Source: Bufo bufo
Lineage: Eukaryota > Chordata > Amphibia > Anura > Bufonidae
NCBI RefSeq assembly: GCF_905171765.1
Contig: NC_053393.1
Coordinates: 190,367,921-190,431,920 of the forward strand
Direction: 5' to 3'
DNA length: 64,000 nucleotides
Every line of letters starts with the position of its first letter. Within the stretch, counting starts at the first letter, position 1. The position numbers were made by a program, and so were the translations under genes. Shown one piece after another: positions 21,460 to 30,649 of this stretch. The notes under the pieces are model-generated. The model was not told where the DNA came from. It ran no database searches and saw only the letters and a program-made list of their open reading frames with translations.

Positions 21460-22335
21460 TGTAACGGACCGTTTTGCACACAAGAGGTTAAAAACCGTTT
21501 AGGCAATATTCCCCTTTCCAATGCACAGGCAGATACTGCAAGCACCAGTCTGCCGAACTGCAAACTACCACTAATCTTTCACTTCCGGAGCAGGAAATAC
21601 ACGAACACTGGAAACAGCTGAACATGAAAAGCATACAATCGGCTTACACTCCTGGCAATCAGCATGCAATCCAATTCCCCCAAGAACGAGACGACACTTC
21701 GCTTGAGGTTTAAGCAGAACTCTTTAATGGGTTATTTTTCAGCCTTTTATGCAGGTCTCCTAGCAAGGGACACTCCCCCTGGGGCCCTTGTAAAAGACTG
21801 TGACAGTTTATATTTTAGCCAATCACATGCATTTACAGTATTGAAACCTTCCCAGCAATTGTACACAAAATCCCCTTCCCTCTGTCTGTAACGCAATCAA
21901 CAAAATACAATGAGCATTGTTTGTGACGCAATTAACTAACACACTGGCATTGTCTGAGACGCAATCAACAAAATACAATTACCAATTGTAATGGGCTAAC
22001 TTAATCATTCACAGACAAAAAACACACATTTTTCCCCCAAAGACAGAAAACACCCCAAAACCCCACATATCCCCATAATGTATACATGGATACTTCTGAT
22101 CTGGGTGAACAACATATCCAAAAATCACCCAGATCCGAGCAGGGGTTCCCGAATTCCATGGAAGTCACATTTGGCCGGCCGTAAGCATGGCTTTCCTGCC
22201 GAAAACAGTTCCACAGATTTAAGCTGTGCGGCCGGTCTGTCTTCTCCTTCAAAGTTAGTATGGGCCATAATCCTGGGGCAGGAGGCGGGAAAACAGCCCC
22301 CTCCAAAACACTGTGGCGAAGTGGCTTTCGCCACA
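21460..22335 (-). repeat. 5' LTR of the non-autonomous element
   Basis: 876 bp, tgtaacggacc to ttcgccaca, flanked on its right by ccatc. Confidence 0.9.
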
Positions 22336-22845
22336 CCATCAAAACAATAACCTACAAAAAATGGATCCTGTCTGTGGAGCATCCGCCTTCACTCAGTCAG
22401 CATTTGGTCAGTAATCCATCAGTATTGCTAATGCCAAAAAAGAGTGTATCCAAAACAGAGATGACACGTGAACGGAATAGTTGCATGTCTTCTGTGTTTT
22501 GTACCCACTCCTGCTTTAGGATACCAAATCATAAGCCAATTCTGATGGGACCATACAGGCCTTACAGCTGCTACACAGACAGGATCCGTTGTGCGTCTCG
22601 TTTTATCTTCCTTCTGACAGATCACAGGAAGGGTCAAATAAATAATGATGTCAGCCAAGCCAAAAAGGCTAAATAGTGGCCCGGTCATAGTAACATAGTA
22701 GCATAGTAACATAGTATATAAGGCCGAAAAAATACATTTGTCCATCCAGTTCGGCCTGTTATCCTGCAAGTTGATCCAGAGGAATCAGGAGGAGAGTCAT
22801 AAAGTGGGGAGGGTTGGAACAGCATGAGAAGTTCTCAGAGTGGCC
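22336..22845. repeat. hAT continuation and catagtaa-type frog repeat
   Basis: 22336 to about 22675 continues the DNA interrupted at 13689 and contains no gene. From 22687 there are direct repeats catagtaa/catagtag, then the conserved block catttgtccatccagttcgg and ttatcctgcaagttgatcc. I recognise this block as a very common dispersed repeat of frog genomes. Confidence 0.6.
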
Positions 22846-24095
22846 CTATGACATCCATACGGAACCCCAAAGCAGATACCCCAGGAATTGTACCTGCTGT
22901 ACGGTGAATACACATTTCTCCAATTTAGGATATAACTTATTCATCCGTAAAATCTGAAACACCTGCCTGACATGTATCTTGTGTGTCTCCAGATCGGGAG
23001 AATAGTTCAAAATATCGTCAAGATATATTACAACAAATCTGTCGATAAGATGACAAAAATTATCGTTGACAAAGTGTTGAAAGACAGCAGGAGCATTAGT
23101 CAGGCCAAAAGGCATGACCAGGTTTTCATAATGCCCCTCAGTCTTTCACTCATTCCCCTCTTTAATGCGAATCAGATTGTAGGCTCCCCTCAAATCCATC
23201 TTGGAAAACCACTTCGCACCAGCAATCTGATTAAATAGTTCGGGAATGAGAGGGAGGGGATAGGGGACTTGGATAGTTATCCGATTTAGCTCACAAAAAT
23301 CTAGTCAAGGACGCAGGTCCCCATCTTTCTTATTCACAAAGAAGAACCCTGCAGCCACGGGTGAAGAAGAGGGTCTGATATGTCCTTTAGCTAGACTCTC
23401 GGAAATATAATCCTTCATTGCTTGTCTTTCGGGGCCAGAACGATTATAACTTGGTGTTAGGTAACTTTGCTCCAGGGAGCAGATTAACCAGGCAATCGTA
23501 CGGACAATGAGGTGGTAACTCTTGACAACCCTTCTCAGAGAAAACATCTTTAAAATCGTTCACGAATGTTGGTAAGGTTGTAATGGAGGTGGCAGAGCAA
23601 CTTCTACTTAAGCAATTGTCCCTACAATGCTCACTCCACTCCAATATCTCTCTGGCCTGCCAATTCCAATCAACAACAGGATTGTGCACTACCAACCAGG
23701 TAAGACCTAATGCCATAGGAGTAGGAAGCCCTTCCAGGACATAGCAATAAATAACCTCATTTTGGAGGGCCCCCACCAGAAGAGAAATGTTATGTACAAT
23801 GTGTGTCAGGTTCCCCTGAGTAAGAGGAGCAGAGTCGATAGCAAATATGGGGATAGATCTAAGTAATGGAGTAAAAGAAAAACCCAAAGTCCGAGCAAAT
23901 TGAGCATACACCAAATTAACCCCCGCCCCACTGTCTAAGAAAACAGAAATCCTCTCAGTTTTATTACCTGAAATTACGGTACCTTAGCTGGCAAAGCAAA
24001 CTGAGAGTTCATATGGAGGAAATGTATACACACAGGTTGTCATCCTCCGCACAACCTGGGGTCAGTAGTTTTACGACAGTCGTTTCTTTTTGTTA
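22846..24095 (-). pseudogene. Chromovirus copy 2 protease and partial RT
   Basis: Minus-strand remnants. From 23914 downward comes the protease tail and linker (FARTLGFSF, LEGLPTPMALGLTWLVVHNPVVDW), continuing to reverse transcriptase with [23 protein letters not shown] near 23335-23400. A frame change and a stop near 23300 follow, then MPFGLTNAPAVFQHF and YLDDILNYS to the break at 22846. The reading frame changes at least twice, so it is non-functional. Confidence 0.88.
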
Positions 24096-24097
24096 TT

Positions 24098-24377
24098 TAT
24101 TTCTTATATTATTTTATGCACTTATATAGCGCTACTATATTCCACAGCGCTTTGCAGACATTAGCATCCAACTGTCCCCAACAGGGCTCACAATCTAAGG
24201 CCCCTATCCATATGTTTTTGGAGTGTAGGAGGAAACCGGAGACCCCGGGAGAAACCCACACAAATACAGGGAGAACATACAAACTCAATGCAGATGTTGC
24301 CCTTGGTCGGATTTGAAACTAGCACCCCAGCGCTGCAAGGCACCAGTGCTAACCACTGAGCCACCGTGCTGCCCATT
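24098..24377 (+). repeat. SINE-like dispersed repeat inside chromovirus gag
   Basis: Starts near a T/A-rich lead (ttatgcacttatatagcgct), passes gtgtaggaggaaaccggaga and gggagaacatacaaactc, and ends gctaaccactgagccaccgt. A degraded tRNA B-box-like ggatttgaaac lies at 24309. Gag codons resume on both sides, which shows it is an insertion. The clean TSD could not be fixed. Confidence 0.7.
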
Positions 24378-25255
24378 TTCTTAGGCACAGATGGACAAAC
24401 ACCAATGAAATGACCCCTCTGACCACAGAAAAAACAAACCCCAGATTTATGACGAGCCCCAGGACGATGAACCTGATGAGTTTCTCCCCCTAGTTGCATA
24501 GGTTCGTCTGAGTCAGGACCAGCTGACTCCTGCTTGAGAAAAGTCAGTGGGGGACAAGAATTCCTCAGCCTATCCATAAGGCATCTATCAATTCTTATAG
24601 ATAGCGACATTGTGGCATCCAGGGATCTAGGAGTCTTGTACAGCGCAAGCGCATCTCGTACCTTTTCTGACAACCTTTGGCAAAACGGACTCCTGAGAAC
24701 TGGGTCATTCCACTTAGTATCCGTGGCCCGCCTTTGAAATTCAGAACAATAAACCTCTGCTGACCGATCTCCCTGCTGAAGCTGCCATAATCTCGACTCA
24801 GCTAGAGAGACTCGGTCAGGGTTATTGTATATGAGACCCAGGGCCTCAAAAAAAAACTATACCGACCCGAGGCCCTGGGTACCAGCTGGCAGCGAAAAAA
24901 GCCCAGGATGAGAGTCCACGTGAAGAAGGGAGATAACAATCCCCACCCACTGTTCCTCATTACCTGAGGAATTTGAGCGCAGCCTGAAATACAATTTACA
25001 GGCTTCACGGAACACCACAAATTTGTCTCTTCCTCCAGAAAATTTGTCAAGGAGAGCAACCTTAGGTTCCGGAATAACCTGGTTACCCATGGCAACCACT
25101 GGGCTCAAGGATTGCTGCAGTTGCTGCTGCTCAAGGACCGACGCTTTCAATTCTGTCACTTCAAGAAACAGACCTTGCAGCTGCTTTGCCAAAGCAGCAA
25201 TAGGATTTTTTTCCAAAATAAGGGCCAGATATAATATCACGTCTAGTATGGCAAG
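24378..25255 (-). pseudogene. Chromovirus copy 2 gag
   Basis: Minus-strand gag from about 25255. It has a coiled-coil start (LEVTELKASVLEQQQ), the FSGGRDKFVVFREACKLYFR capsid block, and a C-terminal capsid part with KVRDALALYKTPRSLDA. The zinc knuckle CFFCGQRGHFIGVC lies near 24392-24433, just before the SINE-like insertion. A frameshift near 24850 (run of a's at 24849) and others break the frame. It aligns along its length with gag of copy 1. Confidence 0.85.
25224..25233 (-). promoter_or_regulatory. Self-priming primer-binding site, copy 2
   Basis: The minus strand reads tatatctggc, followed by ccttattttgg as in copy 1. Its complement gccagatata is found in the LTR on the minus strand at 25654-25663. 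Confidence 0.65.
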
Positions 25256-25689
25256 TACCAGACAGAGGGAAGGGAAACCGGATGCCCTAACACGAGGGAG
25301 AGGGAGGAGTGGGGACCCCTAACTCACCAAGCACTTGCACCTGGCTACCCTGACGTCCCTAGACGGGTTGCTCATCCGTATGCCAATCACATGCCTCGTC
25401 CCTGACTTACCCTGGAAGAAGCCCTAGGTAATAAGTAGGGCGGTGGGAGCACTAGTCCTCACCACTATCACCTAGGGTAACAACAGGGAGTGGACAAACA
25501 ACACAAACACCACATATAACCCAGAAGGGAGACAACAAACAGTATACAACAAAATGAAGAGAACCAGATATCCAACCGCACTGGTTCCAACTGCTCCAGC
25601 AACTCAACAGCAACACCACCTGGGGTCAGAATAGATAATCTGAAAGGAAGGTCTATATCTGGCAACAAGGGAAGTAGAGGAGACCACAG

Positions 25690-25843
25690 AGTTGCCCAAT
25701 GAAAGAATCTGGAGGTGGCGGAAACATGCGGAGGCCACAGAGTGGCCCAATGACAGAGTCTGAAGGTGGTGGCAGCATCAGGAGGCCACAGAGTGGCACA
25801 ATGACAGAGTTTGGAGGTGGAAGCAGCATGAGGAAGCCACATA
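25690..25843. repeat. ~60-bp minisatellite fragment (hAT type)
   Basis: Two and a half copies of a ~60-base unit (gacagagtctgaaggtggtggcagcatcaggaggccacagagtggc type). The same unit forms the array at 44845-45020 beside another hAT transposase, so this is probably a piece of a related hAT cut by the element starting at 25844. Confidence 0.8.
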
Positions 25844-26139
25844 TAGTGATGGTCAAACATCGGCCGGAACGGTTTGCAAACTCGATCAAATGTTCGCGAA
25901 TCGCAAGTTTGCGGCGGACCCCTTTCACTTTAATGCCAGACGAACCTGAAAAACCTTCAGCTCATATTTGCAGCCACCAAATACTTAGTAGAAGTGTACA
26001 AATAGTACCACAACATGGACAGTGACATACTAGAGGGGGATCAACTACAAAAATTCCAACAAAAGATATGTATCTTAATAAGGGGATATTTTTATGCATC
26101 CTAAAGGGAAATTTTCTGAAATGTGCCCTGTTGGAGCCT

Positions 26140-27440
26140 AGAAAAAAAATATTTTAGGCCACTGGAGTACGGGCCTTAAAAATTAGGCATTCACCTGACA
26201 TAAAAGAAATTCTGATTATGTGTCTCGAGGTACACTATGCGGTCAATGGATACAAATTTTACTGTAGGCCACTGGACTACAGGCCCCAAACATTAGGCAT
26301 TCACCAGACAGAAAAGATCAAGTGATTATGTGGCCGGAGGTATATTACACGGACAATGGATATCAATTGTACTGCAGGCTAGTACAATTACAGGTCAAAT
26401 ACATATGTTTAAAATAACTAAAAATATAAAATTGGATTAAAAACATGGCTAACGAAATCCCCCCTCTTGAAAAAAACCCTAATGATAATAGTTGAAATTC
26501 GATAACGCCTGGTGTTAAATTCCTCAGAGGCCGCAACAATTATTCATTCAGCGTAAATAAAAGAACAAGTAAGTATGTGGCTGGAGGTAGATTGCATGGT
26601 CACTGGATATCAATTTTCCAGCAGACCAGTGTACTACAGGCCCCAAAAATTATGCATTCAGTGTACATAAAAGAACAAGTAATTATGTGGCTGGAGATAA
26701 ATTACACGGTCATTTGATATCAATTTTAGTGTTGATCACCAATATTCGAATTTCCGATTTTTATCGCGAATATCGGCACTTCGAGAATTTGCGAATATTT
26801 AGAATATAGTGATATATATTTGTAATTTTGAATATTTGAGATTTTTTTTAATCAGTACACATGATCCCTCCCTGCTTCTAGCTTGTGGGACAATGAGAAG
26901 GCTGCAATATCTTTGACTTTAGGAGTAGTTTTTATCGCACATTTTTCATATTTCCGCAATCAAGAAAATAATGACTGGAGGTATCGAATTCGCGAATTCA
27001 CGAATATATGGTGAATATTCGCCCAAATATTTGCAAAATATCACAAATTCGAATATTGCCCCTGCTGCTCATCGCTAATCAATTTTGCAGCAGGCCAGTG
27101 TACTATAGGACCCAAAAAATATGCATTCAGTGTACATAAAAGAACAAGTAAATATGTGCCTGTAGGTAGATTTTATAGTCATTGGATATCAACTTTCCAG
27201 TAGGCCAGTGTACTACAGGCCCCCAAAATTATGCATTAAGCGTACATAAAAGAACAAGTAAGTATGTGGCTGGAGGTAGATTACACGATCAATGGATATA
27301 AATTTTACTGAAGGCAAGTACAAATACAGGTCAAATACATATTTTTAAAAGAACTAAAAATATAAAATTGGATTAAAAACATGGCTAACAAAATCCCCCC
27401 TCTTCAAAAAAAAAACCTAATGATAATAGTTGAAACACGT
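26140..27440. repeat. ~110-bp diverged tandem array after the transposase
   Basis: Units such as tatgtggctggaggtagatt, ggatatcaattttactgcag, and gcattcagtgtacataaaag recur near 26218, 26330, 26577, 26688, 27150 and 27263. A longer segment with tataaaattggattaaaaac occurs twice, near 26415 and 27360. Copies near 26511 and 27632 of ggtgttgaattcctccgagg match the transposase 3' end at 27793. Confidence 0.8.
26727..27077. mobile_element. hAT-type MITE with 8-bp TSD
   Basis: 351 bp, flanked by a perfect atcaattt (26719-26726 and 27078-27085). The left end is tagtgttgatcacc...caatattcgaa; the inverted right end is tagcgatgagcagc...caatattcgaa. The interior is AT-rich with many gaatatt motifs and no coding. 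The TSD and TIR mark it as a hAT MITE inserted in a repeat unit. Confidence 0.88.
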
Positions 27441-27448
27441 GGTCATCA

Positions 27449-27620
27449 GTGATGGTCAGTTCGCAGTGTTCGTCGATGCACAGGTAAGCCCTTACCTGTG
27501 CCTGTTCTGGGAGACGGTGTGAAATCAAATGCGGTCACCGGGAGCAGGCAGTTCTGAGAACAGCCGCCGGGGGCCTTCATCAGGCTGTTCTCTGAACTGC
27601 CTGCTCCCGGTGACCGCATT
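27449..27620. mobile_element. Small MITE-like insertion with hairpin
   Basis: Flanked by a 9-bp match tggtcatca (27440-27448 and 27621-27629). Its right half is a hairpin: caccgggagcaggcagttc (27537 on) pairs with gaactgcctgctcccggtg (to 27613), arms about 38 bases and near perfect. No coding. The flanking duplication suggests a separate insertion into the hAT array. Confidence 0.65.
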
Positions 27621-27775
27621 TGGTCATCAAAGGTGTTGAATTCCTCCGAGGCCCAAAACATTAGGCATTCAATGGACAGAAAAGTCCTTTTATGCTGCTG
27701 TATTTACATAAGACAGGGATCAATATTTGTTCTTTGTGATGGCGAATATTAGTGGGCTGGCATGAGGAAATTAAA

Positions 27776-30632
27776 TTAAACGTGGTCGTCACAGGTGTTG
27801 AATTCCTCCGAGATCCATGCCTCATTCATTTTTAGAAATGTGAGGTAGTCCACACTGTTGTGAGCTAGGCTAGTGCGCTTATTGGTCACGATCCCCTCTG
27901 CTGCTCTGAACGTCCTTTTGGACAGGACACTGGACAAGGGGCAAGCCAACAGTTCCATGGCAAATTGTGCAAGCCCTGGCCACTTGTCAAGCCTGCACAC
28001 CCAGTAGTCCAGGAGTTCCTCGCTTCTCAGAGCGTCCTCATCGGCCGTTAACCCGATGTAGTCGGACACCTGTCGGTCTAGGCATTCCCTGAGGCTGGAT
28101 CCGGAGGGCGTCTCTCGATGGGTTGGCTGCAAGTATGATCTCGTATCCGAAGTGACCAACACATCTTCAAACCGCCCTCTTTTTGCATGCGCTGTTGGAT
28201 TGTTACCCGCAACTGTTTCTCTGTGAGTGGTAATTCCTCTGCCAGAGCCCGCAAAAGCAGAATACAGCATTTCTCGAAGCAAGGCCTTGAAGTGCTACAT
28301 TCTGACAGCCCTCTGTGATGTTGGTAACATGTCCACCATTTTGTGTTTGTACCGGGGGTCTAAGTACGTTGCCACCCAGTACTGGTTCTTGCCCTTTATG
28401 ATTTTTATACGGAGGTCCCTCTTCAAACACTGGAGAATAAAGGCCACATTTGCACTAAACTGGAAGCGGTGAAGTGGCCTGGCTCCTGCTCATCGTCCAG
28501 GACCAGGATAATGTCGTACTCGGTCTCCAGCCCCCAGCCACCTACAACACCAGGGATCCCAGAAACGTTTAAAGCATGCTCGTCTTGCTCCTCCTCTGCC
28601 CCGGCACCATCCTCCTCTGACTCCTCTTTAGACTCCTGTTGACTTGTCTCAGATGAGTAGCCTCCCCTGAGAATTCATCCAGCATTGCGACTTCCTAATC
28701 TTTCTGCTCCTTGACGGCTTGATCAATGACATGGCGCTATGCACGCTCCAGAAAGAAGGCGTAAGGTACGATGTCACTGATGGTGCCCTGCCGCAGAATT
28801 CGTACAGGTAGTCGTTAACTGCACATTTCTGCTGGAGCAGCCTATCAAGCATATACAAGGTGGAGTTCCATTGCCTCAGACAGTCACAAATCAGACGTCT
28901 GACGGGCAGGTAGTGTCGCTGCTGAACGTCAGCAAGGTGAGCCAAGGCCGTGTAAGATCTTCTAAAATGGCCAGATATTTTCTTGGCCTTCCGCAAGACG
29001 TCCCGGACTCCGGGGTATTTGGAAAACGAATCGCTAAACGACTAAGTTCAGGACGTGTGTCATGCAAGGCACGTGTGTGAATTTTCCCTGTCAGTGCGCT
29101 CAGCAGATTGGCACCGTTGTCGCACACCACTTTACTAACTGTCAAATTAAGCGGGGTTAGCCACTGATCGGTCTGTGGCCGCAAAGCTGAAAGGAGTGCA
29201 GGACCAGTGTGGCTCTTGGCTTCGAGGCACAACAGCCGCAGCACAGCATGGCAACGTCTCACCTGGCATGTCGAACAGGTTCTGAGGAGCTTGGGGGGCA
29301 CAACGGAGAGGCGGTAGCAGTGGAAAAGGAGGAGTCAGCCGAGGAGGAGACGGAGGATGGAGTAGGAGGAGAAGAAGAGCCAGACCTGCATGCAATCGGT
29401 GGCGGTAACACCAAATCCACACGGGTGTAACGGGTTGCATGCTTGACGGCCGTCAGAAGGTTCACCCAGTGGGCAATTAAAGTTATGTACCTTCCCTGAC
29501 TGTGTTTGCTAGATAATGTGTCTGTGGTCACATGTATCTTGGCACCGACACTGTGTCCCAGAGAGACATTCACTTGCCGCTAAACATGCCCATATAGCTC
29601 TGTGATGCCGTTCTCTGAGAAATATTTCCTTCCGGGGCCCTTTCATTGCGGTCTGCCAAAGGCCTCAAATTTTCAAAAAGCCTCCGAGTCCACCAGTTTA
29701 TATGGCAGTAGTTGGCAGGCTGGCAGTTACCACAAGCCAGCGGTCAGCCGTTGGGCAAGAGGGTTATCCGGCGTCGTCATCTTTTTTCAATCGAACATTT
29801 GGACCACGGAAGCCTGCCTTTTGCCAGATGAACGTGACGACGGAACGGTGGAAGGTGGAGTGGAGGACAAATGGGGGGAGAGAGATGGGAGGAGAGAAGA
29901 GGCAGGACGTGGAGCACCAGGAGTGTGTCTTTCCGGGTTCTCACTATGTTGCTCCCACTGGGCTCAGTGATGGGAGGCCAGGTGCCGTCTTAAGGCGGTC
30001 GTCCCTAGGTGAGGGTTGGGCTTACTGTGACTTATGCGTTGACAGCACAGGCTGCAGATGGCAACACTATTGTCAGCAGCTGAGACGTTAAAAAAAGACC
30101 ACACTGCGGAGCCATGTGCCGGCGTCCTGGGTGCGCCAGATATGACCGTGCATGGTGGATGGCTCGTTCCAGATACATTAGCAGTCTGCTTTTTGCCTCC
30201 TGTGCACTGTAAGTTCTGCCTGCTTCTCCTCCTTCTCCTCCCTATCTGCTGCTCCGTCTCTCCCTATGAACTCCCCTCCTCATCCTCTCTTGTGGGCACC
30301 CATGTTACGTCCATAGACACATCATCATCGTACCCTTCACCACCACTGAAATTAGAGATCTCGGAGTAGGCAGCAACAGCTGGGACCATCCAACTTGGGC
30401 TGATCTGGGTACTCTCGTCAGACTGCTGGGTGGCGACCGTTGATACCTCCTATTCCTGATCCGATACAAAGAATGACTGCGCATTGGTAATGTCTTGTAA
30501 TGGATGAGAAAATAATTCCTCTGACTCGAGCGGTGCCTTCTTCAACCATCAACTTAGGCTCCGGCGTGGTGAATCCGCACGACTCCTACCACCGCTGCGG
30601 AATGACCTGCCTCTTCCTCTGCCTGTCATTTT
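27776..30632 (-). pseudogene. hAT transposase relic
   Basis: Minus strand, probable start near 30632 with the arginine/glycine-rich MTGRGRGRSFRS. The frame is broken many times. Recognisable parts, in order: the catalytic-core stretch around 29500-29580 (HVTTDTLSSKHSQGRYITL, in a family where this aspartate is the first DDE acid), VCDNGANLLSAL near 29110-29145, RQWNSTLYMLDRL near 28840-28880, and the hAT dimerisation tail YWVCRLDKWPGLAQFAMELL with LSKRTFRAAEGIVTNKRTSL near 27850-28010. It is related to the transposase at 55015-58449 and is clearly inactive. Confidence 0.88.
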
Positions 30633-30649
30633 CAAAATGACCCTGTGAC

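Larger units (their letters stand above)
13690..22335 (-). mobile_element. Non-autonomous LTR element carrying a nested chromovirus
   Basis: LTRs at 13690-14541 and 21460-22335 (tgtaacggacc...ttcgccaca) are flanked by the 5-bp duplication ccatc (13685-13689 and 22336-22340). On the minus strand a tRNA-Leu-type primer site follows the 5' LTR, then one frame coding for a repeat protein, then the 3' LTR. After subtracting the chromovirus at 15370-20918 the element is only about 3.1 kb and has no reverse transcriptase, protease or integrase, so it must borrow them. LTR divergence is about 3% plus a ~27-bp indel. Confidence 0.88.
22846..25690 (-). mobile_element. Chromovirus copy 2, truncated, minus strand
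   Basis: Relative of copy 1 covering the 5' LTR (about 25270-25690), leader, gag, protease and the first half of reverse transcriptase. It breaks off at about 22848 at the codons matching GFRMD of copy 1. RNase H, integrase and the 3' LTR are missing. A SINE-like repeat sits inside gag at 24098-24377. The primer site and its LTR complement are both present and co-vary with copy 1. Confidence 0.88.
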
